NCBI GenBank assembly: GCA_034766995.1
Contig: CM068318.1
Span: forward strand, 2,682,501 to 2,746,500
Direction: 5' to 3'
DNA: 64,000 nt
From: Acanthacorydalis orientalis
Taxonomy: Eukaryota; Arthropoda; Insecta; Megaloptera; Corydalidae
Each line of letters starts with the position of its first letter. Position 1 is the stretch's first letter. The notes beneath the pieces are model-generated. The model saw only the letters and a list, made by a program, of their open reading frames with translations. It was not told the DNA's origin and did no database searches. Both the position numbers and the translations under genes were made by a program. Below are positions 47,963 through 59,302 of this stretch, in pieces.

Positions 47963-49012
47963 GAAAAAAAAACGCGGCAGACAGATGAGCCTGGCCTTAA
48001 TAAATTACACGAATAATAAAATCATATATAAAAGAAATGAACTAATGATAACGTATACGCGTACTAGACTAGAGAAATAAATGAATGGGTGAGAGAAATA
48101 AACTTTCTTTCGGACGCAGACTTGAAAATTAATATTACTAGCATAGAAAAATGTCGAAGTGGAAATTATGCAAATGCAAACTTCAAACTTTATAATTTTT
48201 CACGATTCACAAGCGGCGCGACATAAAAATATGAAAACGAAAAGTTAAAAGAATATTTCTACACATTCAAATTATATATATATATATATATTCTGGAATA
48301 GCTCCTGTGTATCTTAGATAATTGTACCGTTACAATTCGTTAACTTCGCAATTTTATTATGCAAAATACCACTGCACGACATTGTTTCATACGGTAGAGA
48401 CGAAATTAGCGCGTCGAGAGATGTTATTTTCGTGAAAATATTCTTTTAATGCGTTAAATATTTATATCTTTGATTGAACGAAAACTTTTTCCGAAATATC
48501 GCTTCCGTTTCAGTTGAAAGTGTGTCGAAATATATACAGTGAAAATTAATATTAGGTGTTCGAGCGATTCCTAGACACGCCGGTGATTTATGATCGGGAA
48601 TTTGCTTGAATTCGAACGAACGGTCTTAAAACATAGTTAGACGAATAGTCAATGTTACTTTGCGCATGTGTCGATTTGATTTAGAAGAGTGCAAGTGTCT
48701 CATAACACTTGAATCGTTTAAAATATCGGGATGAAACGGAGAAAAAAGAAATATAGAGTTTAACGTTTCAGAGAGTGTGTTCATTTTGATAGATAGATGT
48801 AGATGTTGTTGAGTGTATGAAAAAGATTCTCAGATAAAACCAGTTTAAAGTACACGGTTCTGATACTATGATTCGCAAATTATTCTTTAAATATGTCGAG
48901 ATTTTCTTTAAGAAGTGTGCAAAATCAAACAATGTTTATAAAATATAATGTCGATGAAAATAAAACTATTACTGATTCTGCAGAGAAAAAGTGTATAAAT
49001 GTCTAAATATAT

Positions 49013-49221
49013 AGAGACGATTCAATTTAGGCTTCCACATGGAAGTATTAAAAGAGACCGCAGGGCTGAAGAAAAGTCATATTATTTTTTATTTATTATT
49101 TTAGTCGAATTTAATACTAAAATACAATTGAACTAAAATACTAAATGGAAGATAACATGTTTTTTCATTTTTCAGTTTTTTTTTAATACTTTTGTGTGGA
49201 AACCTAAGTTAAGTCATTCCC
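49013..49221. repeat. F3 palindromic element
   Basis: Left end GAGACGATTCAATTTAGGCT then TCCACATGGAAGTATTAAAA; right end (reverse complement) GAATGACTTAACTTAGGTTT. Palindromic centre around TCGAATTTAATACTAAAATA. Single unit, no coding capacity. Confidence 0.75.
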
Positions 49222-49310
49222 TCCCTTCCTCTCTCTCTCTTTATATACATATATATATATATATAAAACAGACCATATATCAGTGTGAAATATTTTATTT
49301 ATTTTCTATT

Positions 49311-49510
49311 CTTCAATAGATTATAAATCTATTATAAATCTAAATACAGATTTATATACAGATTTATATACAGATTTATAATAAATGTATATTATAATTA
49401 TTAGATATATTAATATTATATATATATATATATAAAAATATATATACAATATTATATATAGATAAATAGATAGATAGATTTATAATAAATTTATTATAAA
49501 TCTATATATA
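49311..49510. repeat. Short tandem repeats (ATACAGATTTAT type) and (AT)n
   Basis: ATACAGATTTATATACAG-type units repeat at about 13-bp spacing, followed by AT and GATA simple repeats. Confidence 0.8.
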
Positions 49511-49693
49511 GAATGATAAAATTTAGGCTTCCAGATGGAAGTATTAAAAGGAGGCGCAGTGGTTAAGAAAAGTCATATTATTTTTTATTTAGTATTTCAG
49601 TCCAATTCAGTACTCAAATATAATTGAACTAGAATACTAAATGGAGATGTTTTTTTCAATAATTTCGTGTGGAGGCCTAAGTTGACTCACACC
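49511..49693. repeat. F3 palindromic element
   Basis: Left end GAATGATAAAATTTAGGCTT then CCAGATGGAAGTATTAAAAG; right end (reverse complement) GGTGTGAGTCAACTTAGGCC. Mirror-image arms as in the 49013 copy about 500 bp away. TA dinucleotides lie at both edges. Confidence 0.75.
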
Positions 49694-50420
49694 ATATTTA
49701 TAAAAGAAAACACTCAACAGTGTCAAAGTATTCATTCGTAAAACGCCTCGACGAATAAAATCAGCAGTGTCACTGGTTCGCATTATTGAAGTTAGATAAA
49801 TATGTACCTACAACTGAAATAACTCTATAAACCGTCATTTCTGTTAATCATATCCACAACAATCACGATGATTTAATCAAAATCGATGATATGATGTGAC
49901 ATGCCTCTGTATCAAAAGAACTCATCGTTTATGTATCGTTATTTCGAGTTTTGTTTGAGCTCTTTTCATTTCACAAAACGCCCACACTGATTTCACTTGA
50001 TTACCGGACTCGTCGAATAATTTCGAAATGTTATTTTCACATGCAGAAAATATAGGTACGGCTCATTGTTCGTTACTTACAGATTATTTCACGGTTCGTC
50101 GATTAATACAAGTTCAATTAACGGTACAGTTTTTAATTTTACATTACTTTAGCGGTTTTTTTTAAGTAGAACAGCGGTTTGATCTTGATTAATTATTATG
50201 TTTTACCGAAAATCGATAATAGCAGCCGGTTTGCGATACTTTGGCTTTTCAAATAATAGAAGTCGCAGAGTGTATTATCGAATTGAGTAAATAAATCGGT
50301 AATGAACAAATTAACAGGATGAATGCATGAATGGAACTCGCATTGAATCAATTAATAAATAACATTCGAAAGATATTGTTCGCCTTCTATATTCTTTTAC
50401 TTATTGTTTTAAATGAAATA

Positions 50421-50510
50421 TTAAGTGCAAAAATTAATTCTGTGCTTTTAAAATTGAATCAATCATAACTCCGTTTTACAATAAAATATTTTCTCGACAT
50501 TTTAGGATTT
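50421..50510 (+). repeat. F2 repeat, truncated copy
   Basis: AGTGCAAAAATTAATTCTGT, AAATTGAATCAATCATAACT and TATTTTCTCGACATTTTAGG match the F2 start. It is cut short at about 50508. Confidence 0.7.
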
Positions 50511-50529
50511 TTTCCCAACTGAATGTGAC

Positions 50530-50605
50530 ATAGGATACATCCGGCAAGGCTGGGATGTGTCCTATAAGCTTAAGGAGGAAAATGAATTTTGGAAAGACCT
50601 TTCTT
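50530..50605 (+). repeat. Dispersed 75-bp repeat, copy 1
   Basis: GGGATGTGTCCTATAAGCTT then AAGGAGGAAAATGAATTTTG is an inverted partner of 55260-55335, whose reverse complement contains CTGGATGTATCCTATGAGCT and GGAGGGAAATGAATTTTAGA. The encoded frames also agree ([12 protein letters not shown] against SLWREMNFRKIH), so a coding ancestor is possible. Confidence 0.5.
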
Positions 50606-50610
50606 ACTCT

Positions 50611-50616
<6 letters not shown>

Positions 50617-50687
<71 letters not shown>

Positions 50688-50705
50688 AGTGTGTGTGTGT
50701 TTTTA

Positions 50706-50743
<38 letters not shown>
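50617..50743. repeat. (AT)n-(GT)n compound microsatellite
   Basis: AT array with a GTGTGTGTGAGTGTGTG core, running flush into the F1 terminus at 50744. Confidence 0.95.
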
Positions 50744-51495
50744 GTTGACACTGTGATTAAATTTACAATTAAAAATTAATTTTTCATTCGCTTCACAAAA
50801 CATAAAATTTTTTTCTGTTCAATAAATGTTCAATAATTGATTATTGAAAGTTTTTGATTGTTTTTTTTTTGTATATTTTTCTGTGCTTTAAAGCTTTGAA
50901 GTCCGCAAATCACAATTATTTTCCAAAAACCACAAACTATAAAATTTCCTGTGTGATATTTATAATTTGAGAACCATATACCTGACACAGTTTTTCTCAA
51001 TTTATTCTTGTCAATAAATAGAGGTGTTCTTTAGCGAAATGCAGGGTAAGAAATTCGTCTTAGAGAATTCTTCGGCGTATCGAGAAGAATAAATTGAGAA
51101 AGAATGTACGAGGTCTGCGGTTCTCAACCTCTTTTACTGTCGATTCTTTTTCGTATAACGTGGTATTGCGTTATTTCTCTATCGGTATTAAAAAGATGGA
51201 ATCACCATCGAAATGAACACAAGCACCGATCAAAAATGATCAATAACGCTTTATTCAGAAAACTGATTTGTGATTTAGATTGAAAAAGAATTGATGTGTG
51301 AAAGTGAGCTGAAGTATTAATCAGTGAACGTGTAAGGAAAACTAAATTGTATCCGTTAAAAATGAATAATCTAATAGAGTTCAGTAAAATACTAAATACT
51401 TGGAAATTTGAACATTTCTGATCAGAAAAACGTTTATGTTTCGTGTAGTGAATGGAAAATTAATATTTTATTGTAAATTTAATCACAGTGTCAAC
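50744..51495. repeat. F1 composite with intact outer ends (752 bp)
   Basis: The best-defined F1 termini: GTTGACACTGTGATTAAATT at left and its near-exact reverse complement, ending AATTTAATCACAGTGTCAAC, at right, each abutted by TA and then by (AT)n. Inside are more than one F1 copy: a left arm (50744-50870), a right arm with TGGAATCACCATCGAAATGA and CAAAAATGATCAATAACG (51190-51330), and the final right arm (51400-51495). A further inverted pair with TTCTCAATTTATTCTT lies at about 50990 and 51085. Confidence 0.75.
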
Positions 51496-51545
51496 TATAT
51501 ATATATATATATAGTTTGTGGTTTTTGGAAAATAATTGTGATTTG
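50906..51545. repeat. 36-bp perfect inverted repeat pair
   Basis: 50906-50941 and 51510-51545 are exact reverse complements over 36 bp (outer boundary CAAATCACAATTATTTTCC...; inner end ...CACAAACTATA). The right copy lies just outside the F1 terminus at 51495, beyond a short (AT)n. Confidence 0.9.
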
Positions 51546-52440
51546 AAGAGTGAAATAAAGAATTAATTTGTGAAAGTTTTCTTTATTTGTGTTATCACTA
51601 GTTCAGTTCAAATATTGTGCTAACAGATCGGACATTGACTACTACTTCACTCTTTGTTCGGTGTTTATTTATTTTTCGTATATTTGAATTTGTGAAAATA
51701 TAATATTAGTATTTATAAACACGAATGGTAGAAAATGTTCGAATACAATCTATTTGTTCGATCTTTATTTCCATTTTGCAATTTTTATTGTTTGCAAATT
51801 ATGAAAACACGTCCGTATAATCCACAGGATTTGAAACAAAAATCATAAGATGATTAGATCGCCTATTGAACAAACATCTCTATACTTTCTGAATTCCACT
51901 GAAACACAACCACGCAGTTATTACAATCTGTCCACAGTCCCCGCCCGACGTGCAAAAAAAAAAAAAAAATTATCACCGAAAATAATGCGACGCATGTACA
52001 AAGTTTCGAAATGCCTATCGATTGATTCCGGACTGACGTGTTCATTTTCGGTATTGAAACGTTTTGATAAGCGTATTAATCTGGCCGCCGAGATGAAAAT
52101 TAAATGATTAAAGACAATCTGATTAAAAGTCGATTACAGATTTATACTATTAAAAAAAAAAAATAAAAAAAATCGAACACATGCTGGTAGCAAGCATTGC
52201 CGGGAGGACGCGCGGCCGTCACACATGTAAAGAGATTATGTGCCGAAATAACATTTTGCACTGTTTCACTTTGATTTTCATATTCATTTTTCAAATACAA
52301 TCATACTCAAATGCTTCAACTCGACCAAACGTTATTGACGATTAATGTTTACGAAATTAAATATTGACGGGTCACCCTTTTTTTCGTGCGTCGATCATAA
52401 TTTATGATTTACACATTATTAATTAGTGATTTTGTATCAT

Positions 52441-52444
52441 ATAT

Positions 52445-52504
<60 letters not shown>

Positions 52505-52512
52505 GTATATAT
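52441..52512. repeat. (AT)n microsatellite
   Basis: AT array that passes into the GAGACAGAGAGAG left flank of an F3 copy. Confidence 0.95.
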
Positions 52513-52740
52513 AGAGACAGAGAGAGAGAGAGAGATTTAATTTAGGCTTCCAGATGGAAGTATTAAAAAGGAGATGCATAAGTTAAGAAAAGTCATGTTA
52601 TTTTTTATTTAGTATTTTAGTTAAATTCAGTACTTAAAGAGAACTGAACTAAAATACTAAATGGAGGATAACTTGTTTTTTTTTTAATTTTTGCGTTTTT
52701 TTTTAAATACTTTCGTGTGAAAGCTTGAGTTAAGTCACGC
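52513..52740. repeat. F3 palindromic element between (AT)n arrays
   Basis: GA-rich left edge, then GATTTAATTTAGGCTTCCAG; right end (reverse complement) GCGTGACTTAACTCAAGCTT abutting (TA)n at 52741-52762. Palindromic core as in other F3 copies. Confidence 0.75.
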
Positions 52741-52784
52741 TATATATATATATATATATATAATGTAACTTGAAATAAAACACA

Positions 52785-53120
52785 TTAAATTTTAAGTTCC
52801 TTTATTGTAAATAATAGTTGGTATGCCATTTTTAATACTTACATGTGGAAGTCTAAATTAAATGTCTCTCTTTCTCTCTCTCTCTCTCTATATATATATA
52901 TACATATATATATACTCTCTCTATATATATATACTCTCTATATATATATACATACAGGGTTTTTCAATAAAGATGTAATTTTCAATTCGGAATAAAAAAT
53001 GGAATTGAGGCTGAAATTTCAAGTTTCTTTATTGTAAATAATAGTTGGGGGTGTACCATTTTTAATACTTTCGTGTGGAAGTCTAAATTAAATATCTCTC
53101 TTTCTCTCTCTCTATTATCT
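52785..53120 (+). repeat. Two truncated F3-right-end repeats in tandem
   Basis: TTTATTGTAAATAATAGTTG then CCATTTTTAATACTT(A/T)C and GTGGAAGTCTAAATTAAAT, followed by CT-rich runs, occurs at 52800-52890 and again at 53028-53115. AT and CT microsatellites separate them. Confidence 0.75.
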
Positions 53121-53327
53121 CTCTATTTATCTAACTTATATATATATATATATATATATATGTATCTATATATTTACATCATTGATTACAAATAAAGTGT
53201 GAATAAATAAGTATACAGATAAGTTAGAAGAATAAACGCATTAAACATCACTTTTATTTCTGTGATTCATGCTGAGTCTTATTTTTCAACTATCGTTGTC
53301 TCATTATTCAATTCTCTTTTCTAGATA

Positions 53328-53328
<1 letters not shown>

Positions 53329-53381
<53 letters not shown>
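53329..53381. repeat. (AT)n microsatellite
   Basis: Uninterrupted AT array. Confidence 0.95.
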
Positions 53382-53384
<3 letters not shown>

Positions 53385-53639
53385 GTGGATGGTAGAGAGA
53401 GAGGTAGAGGGAGAAATACATTTTCAAGGTAGATATAAGAAAGATATGTTTTTTAATATATTAATAATTGTCTATATCTTTCTATAAAACAATACCAAAG
53501 AAAAACATCTACTTTAAAGACCATTTATTGACAAAAATACACCACAATAAATGTGTTCAAGCGTATTGTCAGTTCACGAATTTCTCTAAATGTTATCTGA
53601 ATAATAAAACGGATCGAAACCATCGACTGAACGTATTAA

Positions 53640-54080
53640 AAATGTTCGAGCAGCAGTCGCGTCAGAAATGCTAGTCCGCCGGAACACATACAGCAATTTC
53701 GAGGCGCGACTAAGGCATGAATGTAGTAACATGACAATTACAATTTTCCGTAGATTTTCATGCGGGCTGCACATACGAGATTCAACGTTTCACACCGCGT
53801 GTTACATTCGAAGCATAAACCGTCTCGTGAACTTTAATGAAATCTATTCGCGAATCCGCGTTCAACAATCAACTTTAATGTTTTTCATGTTTTACATCGG
53901 ATTTATGTCGACTTGAGTCGTTTACGGCGACGTTCAGCGCGTTCGAACACGACTTTTATAAATCATATCTAGGGATTATCAAATTTTCATAATTACATAC
54001 TCACAGGTACAACACACACACACACACACACAACTGATACGAGATACTCGAGTCTGCTCCACGAGCCGAAATAATTATCT
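53640..54080. other. Less AT-rich stretch with (AC)n
   Basis: CG-richer block (CGCGTCAGAAATGC, GCGCGTTCGAACACG) with an (AC)n microsatellite at about 54011-54032. Open frames on both strands lack domains. Confidence 0.25.
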
Positions 54081-54529
54081 CCGTATTAAACATCTCGAAT
54101 ACATTGGGTAAACAGAACCGTGTATGCATGCATGTTTATATGTAAATACAGAACCGGCGAATGTTTAAGACGGAAAGACAACAAATATCGGTTTATAAAA
54201 GAAATCAAAGCGAACGTCGTATAAAAAAAAAGTAATTCATGCAAAAGAGGAGCACGATTGATATTTTTTTTCAAATCCCATGATTATTAAAATAACGGAT
54301 GAGTGTGGAGGTAGGGTGTTGTCAGACATGAACGACTCCGTAAAAGAAAATACGGACGGAAATATCTTCGACTTACACTGCGGGATGCATTTTAACTTTT
54401 ACATGTCGGACAGAGAAACACTTTTAATAGGGAAATATGAATTATTTATTTGCGATGGAGATGGAGATGGTAAGCTTCGATACGTCCTATCACTTTATTT
54501 ATAATCAATGATATAAATATATACACACA

Positions 54530-54533
<4 letters not shown>

Positions 54534-54575
<42 letters not shown>
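54534..54575. repeat. (AT)n microsatellite
   Basis: Uninterrupted AT array. Confidence 0.95.
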
Positions 54576-54576
<1 letters not shown>

Positions 54577-54844
54577 AATAAAATTGATTATAAATCCATA
54601 TAATACTTCCATTAAATATTGACAACTGAAATCGACATTCAATACAGAATAAAACTAATCAAAATACAATTCTGACAGAATGGCTGAAGTCACTTAAACA
54701 AATAGATTATTTTTTCATATCTCAGACCATAAAAAAAATGTAATTTGGTGCCTAAATCTCCTTTTTCAGTGCCCAGCAGCAATTAACCCACATATTTGTA
54801 CTTCACTTGCGTTTCACATAACAAGTTTTCCATCACCAATCAAC

Positions 54845-55075
54845 CGCTATTTCTTTCTGATCAGAAATGTCGAATAAATTATTATTAGTCATTTTTTATT
54901 GATTTTATGCATTTCAATAACGATGCGAGTAAAGTCATAGCGTTAGAGTACAGAAAAATCTATAAATAATAAATCGGAAACGATCAATAATCAATTATTG
55001 ATTAAATCTGATCAGAAAAAACTTTTATGTTTTATGAAATGAATGAACAATTAATTTTTGATAGTGGATTGTGTA
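54845..55075. repeat. F1 palindromic element
   Basis: Left arm TTTCTGATCAGAAATGTCGA and ATTTCAATAACGATGCGAGT; centre GAGTACAGAAAAATCTATAA; right arm CGGAAACGATCAATAATCAA, TTATTGATTAAATCTGATCA, GAAATGAATGAACAATTAAT. Confidence 0.65.
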
Positions 55076-55124
55076 AATTGTTATGATTGATTAAATTTAA
55101 ACACTGAATTAATTTTTACATCCA

Positions 55125-55129
<5 letters not shown>

Positions 55130-55181
<52 letters not shown>

Positions 55182-55240
55182 GAGAGAGAGAAAGAGACTG
55201 ATTCAACTTTTGCTTCCATACAAAAGTATTAAAAAAAATT
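55130..55240. repeat. (AT)n-(GA)n array followed by an F3 left end
   Basis: AT array (55130-55176), then GACAGAGAGAGAGAAAGAG, then GATTCAACTTTTGCTTCCAT and AAAAGTATTAAAAAAAA, a solo F3 left arm. Confidence 0.65.
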
Positions 55241-55259
55241 TTTTGTGTGTATATATCTG

Positions 55260-55335
55260 AAGAAAAATGGATCTTTCTAAAATTCATTTCCCTCCATAAG
55301 CTCATAGGATACATCCAGTCTTTACAGGACTTGCA
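55260..55335 (-). repeat. Dispersed 75-bp repeat, copy 2
   Basis: Inverted partner of 50530-50605; see that entry. About 4.7 kb separates the two. Confidence 0.5.
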
Positions 55336-55479
55336 AATGTTGAATGAAATCATCCAAATGAAAAATAATTTATATTAAATTCTCCGATAAATTTTCAAAG
55401 TTTAATCCGTAATTAAAATATACAGTTCTGACCCTGACTAAATTCAGATTCATACATGAATGTATTTATCTATAGATGT

Positions 55480-55690
55480 GTCTGTCCCTTGACACTCTGA
55501 TGATGATGGAAGCCGTCATAAAAATCCATACAAGCTCCAATCAAGATTGATTAATAATCATCTATTGATCAATTTTGATCAGAACAACGTTTACGGTCTG
55601 TGAGGTGTTTTTGTTGAGGTGAAAAATGATTCATTTGTAAAATTAAAATATAGTTTAATCATGGTAATAAATTTTAAATGTGTTTTTAAA
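55480..55690 (+). repeat. F1 right-half element
   Basis: CTTGACACTCTGATGATGAT, GGAAGCCGTCATAAAAATCC, CAATCAAGATTGATTAATAA, CAATTTTGATCAGAACAACG and GATTCATTTGTAAAATTAAA follow the F1 consensus. Confidence 0.6.
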
Positions 55691-56271
55691 AAAAACGCTA
55701 CGTCACCTCTAATCATTTAGCCCCCACGCTTTTCATATTCGTGGGCGTGCGCGTTGGACATTCACTAATGCGTACAAAAATATATAAATTATCGAAGTTG
55801 AATTTTTTTTCATTCAAACGTAGCATGACCTTTCGGCAACGGCATTCGCAAGACTCGCCGTACATATTTATAAACTTTTCCCGTTCTATTTTCTAAACGG
55901 AAAACGAACAATAACTTCATAAGTTCTGCCTTTAAAAATCGAATCGTTTATGCATTGCTAAGTAAACGAGAGAATCGATAACGAGTACGCGTCTTGTGAA
56001 TACGTCAACGATTTATTTATAGCGAAACTACGAACCATTCCGTTACTATAATGAGATAAAATTAAAACATAAGCGCGAGATGCTCGGAATAGCAAACTAC
56101 CAATAGCGCCGTGCCTACCTGAGCATGAAACGTATCAAACCGACCATTATTAATTGCAATTATTGCGCCCGTCTCGTTTTCAATCTGATTGCCATTAGGT
56201 GAGTCAGTCTCGCTGATATAAACAATGCGGACGTGTGTTCATATATACAAACATATATATATATATATATA

Positions 56272-56707
56272 AGGAGTACCAGAAAGTTTTCTCGCTTAGA
56301 TGATACAGTGTTGCTGGAGGAAATCGGAGTAAATCCAGAATTAACAATTCAAGAATTGTCTAATAGACTTCAGTGCCCCTAGTCAACAGTACAAGAACAT
56401 ATGAAAAAAATTAGAAAGGTCTGGGGACGTGATTGGGTACCGCACGATCTTACTGAAGAAAACAAAATGGTTCGAATAAACATCACTCTAGATAAGGGTC
56501 TCTGCAGAACAAATGACCCGTTGAAGAATTTTTTTTCTACAAAGGGCCAGGAATTTTATAAAACAGGAATATTTTCTCTTCCTGATAGATGGAAGAGTGT
56601 GATAGATAATAATGGAAACTATATTATTCAATAAAGTACAATTTTTCCTCTTAATTGGTTTTTATTTTAATATAAAGAGAAAAAAACGAAAAAACTTTCC
56701 GGTACCC

Positions 56708-56709
<2 letters not shown>
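56272..56709 (+). mobile_element. 438-bp internally deleted mariner between (AT)n arrays
   Basis: The 5' end AGGAGTACCAGAAAGTTTTC and 3' end (reverse complement) AGGGGTACCGGAAAGTTTTT agree at 17 of 20 positions. (AT)n arrays lie directly outside both ends (56246-56271 and 56711-56752), showing insertion into a TA array. Compared with a 1.3-kb mariner, the whole catalytic domain is gone. The ends differ from those at 1821, 11678 and 32004, so this is another mariner lineage. Confidence 0.88.
56308..56634 (+). pseudogene. Mariner transposase, N-terminus fused to C-terminus
   Basis: Reads LLEEIGVNPELTIQELSNRL, then QCP and a TAG stop, then STVQEHMKKIRKVWGRDWVP and HDLTEENKMVRINI, the second helix-turn-helix and linker of mariner transposases. 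The frame jumps at about 56500 to the C-terminal tail FFSTKGQEFYKTGIFSLPDR then WKSVIDNNGNYI and the natural stop. The three catalytic Asp residues are all within the deletion. The open frame 56401-56634 spans the deletion junction. Confidence 0.85.
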
Positions 56710-56754
<45 letters not shown>

Positions 56755-56984
56755 CCAAATTTGAATTTTGTACAACACATGTACATAATTTCGATCAAAC
56801 GCACGAGGTCTGTTTTACAAGTTGAATCATATACAGAATTTTAAATGTCCAAGAGGGTGGACTTGAAAAATTAACATCCTAGTTCATAAATTATGATGAA
56901 CCGAAAGGTATAAAAATAAATACAGACATGTACTTTCAAATTTATCCACAAGAAAGAGAAAAGAAACACCGATCAACTTCCATA

Positions 56985-57205
56985 AATGAATTCTTGTTAC
57001 ACCGCACAGACCAGTGGCTTTTTATTTACCTTGATCGCTTTGAAGACGATGACACTGTCATTGAAACGTACACGAACAACAATCGAAAATGATCAATGAC
57101 GATTTATTGAACATTTTTGAGCAGAAGACGTTCTTGTCGTTCGTGGAGTGAAAAAATAACTCATTTGTGGATGTGATTTCAGTCAGAGTGTCAACTGTGT
57201 TGTTA
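56985..57205 (+). repeat. F1 palindromic element with clear right end
   Basis: Centre-right order TGAAGACGATGACACTGTCA, TTGAAACGTACACGAACAAC, AATCGAAAATGATCAATGAC, TTTATTGAACATTTTTGAGC, TCATTTGTGGATGTGATTTC, ending CAGTCAGAGTGTCAAC at about 57196, the same end as at 51495. Confidence 0.65.
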
Positions 57206-57359
57206 GTTATCGCAATGATCGAAAAGCTCATTCATTTTTTCTTATGGGAAGGTATTATTCAGGCCTTGTATTTTCTCTGAAAGCCTCTGTACATATCATT
57301 TTAAAAAATCGATTTTACTCGAATATTATTATTTCTTTCTTGTGAATCACTCTCGGACT

Positions 57360-57740
57360 GCTGTAAAACAATATACTGAAGAGGGTCATTAAAATTTAAC
57401 GATTCGCCATTCCAAGTTATCATTGAAGCACTGCGCATTGCTATTCGCGATAAATTAATTTAGTTAAAGTGAGAGAAATGTCGGAAAAAACTCATTAGAC
57501 GAGAAAAACGTATTGTTTGTTGAAATAAAGCGATTATACGAGAAATACCAATCAGAAAAATAAATAATCTTATTAGAAACATCCCCGGCAGGAAATTATA
57601 CAGCGACCGCGAAGAATTATACACACACACCTCGGCCATCGACAATGTCCGAAATGCGAACGGCAAAACGCACGAATGGGATGTTTCTTTTTATCGGAAT
57701 CGATTTTATGCTCGGACAGTTTTTATCATCGGCGACAATT
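57360..57740. other. CpG-richer stretch, nothing assigned
   Basis: Somewhat higher CG content than flanks. A 68-codon minus-strand frame crosses it without any recognised motif. Confidence 0.2.
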
Positions 57741-57981
57741 ATCATAATTGGTTTAATTTCAAGTCGTCTACGTTCGTTGCGTTTTTTTTTTTAAATTCGA
57801 ATCGAAATCTGCATGAGATCTGAATGTCTTGCTTGAATGAAATTGCGACGTGGTAGATAAACGTGTCGTTTTATTTAAACATATGTTTCATAGTGTCAAA
57901 TTATAAGATTGAAAATACCGTATAAAGGCAAATTAAGCCTATGTTTCGTCCTGACAGTTACAACAGACATCCATTTTATCA

Positions 57982-58094
57982 GGTGTAAAAATTAATTCTG
58001 TACCTTTAAATTAAATCAATCATAACTCTGTTTTAAACTGAAATATTTTCTCGTTGTTTTAGGATTTTGAAGTACCGACCTTAACATTTAAAAA

Positions 58095-58142
<48 letters not shown>

Positions 58143-58400
58143 TAGTCAAACAGTTAGCATAACCTCACAAAACAGTAATGAACACGATAGCGTTCGAAAA
58201 TCAGCATATTGGAATTGTATACTTTTCGCATTCCAGTTGAAAATAAATGCTGTTGAAACCATGGAAATAAACTATCCGGCTTTGACAGAAGAAGTTGTAG
58301 CTCAAGATAGTATAACAGTAGAAGAGATCCAAAAATGCATTAACGACCATTTTTTTCCGACAAGGGATCCGTCAGTCACCCGACAGACAGAACAAAGTTA
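57982..58400 (+). repeat. F2 element with expanded (AT)n core
   Basis: Starts GGTGTAAAAATTAATTCTGT, runs through ATTAAATCAATCATAACTCT, reaches AAAACAC then an (AT)n array of about 42 bp (58098-58141), and resumes with CAGTTAGCATAACCTCACAA. Downstream one frame reads MEINYPALTEEVVAQDSITV, EEIQKCIND, which aligns with the 18654 and 59303 copies. The right terminus is not clear. Confidence 0.7.
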
Positions 58401-58909
58401 TAAAAAATAATGGGAGATATTTTGTGGACCGGTCATTCTTGAATCCGACTCAACCAGTGATTTTAAAACATCTTATCGAATACAGCAGGTCGGCCACTTA
58501 TCAGATAATTATCTCACATTGTACGAAAAAAAATATTTTAAATCATATTTCAAAAATAGACATAGGTATGATTTATGTAGAATTATTTGTACACATAATA
58601 AAATGTTTGCGTGCGTGTAGAAATCGTATGGAAATCAGTATATAATTATTTTATCGCATGTTTCGAACAGTAAAGTAATGTAATTTCAATAAAATATCTT
58701 GTATTCACATTTTCATATTGAATGCGTTCTTGTATGTTGATTTTACTTGAAGAGAGTCTGATTAAGTTGATGTATCCCTTCAGAAATAATATTTTCATAA
58801 CGAGACATATTCAGTTGTTGATTTCAAAAAAAAAGCAACACACATTTTAACAAACATGAAAGTCAGAATTTCTACTATAATTCTGAATACTATTTTTCTG
58901 ATACTTACA

Positions 58910-59090
58910 TATTAACCAACTGTTTATTTATTGTTTTGATGACAATTCCATCATCTGTACCTTCAGAACGTGGAGGTACAGAAACATTTCTCTGACGATG
59001 ATGGATATTTTTGATTAGGAACTTTTCAGAATTTGTGGATTGGGGGAAAAATTCGTTTGTAAAACTACCGTTTCAGTTCGAATATAAGAC
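58910..59090 (+). repeat. F1 element, compact copy
   Basis: GATGACAATTCCATCATCTG, centre GGTACAGAAACATTTCTCTG, ACGATGATGG, TTTTTGATTAGGAACTTTTC and AATTCGTTTGTAAAACTACC. Confidence 0.55.
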
Positions 59091-59302
59091 ACCGATTAAA
59101 CCAGTGTTTTCTCTTATAATTTTCACTGAGAATAACTGAGTGTGTTTCTTATAATCTAGACCTTAGAAAATATTTTTTTCTCGATTTCTTCGGAATAGAC
59201 AAGTTCTTAGAATCGGGGTCGTCTTATATTTGGGCTAATACAGTAACTATTTTTTAAAAAAATTCAACAAACGTTTCAACTAATATGATAACAGTATTAT
59301 TA

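Noticed and set aside
51115..51140. GGTTCTCAACCTCTTTTACTG, resembling a hAT-type terminus
   Set aside because: The inverted partner nearby (TTGAGAACC at about 50967) faces the wrong way for a single element and no 8-bp duplication is visible.
54280..54504. 74-codon frame followed by a GTAAGC donor-like site
   Set aside because: Composition is plausible, but no acceptor, partner exon or family match was found, so it is not called.
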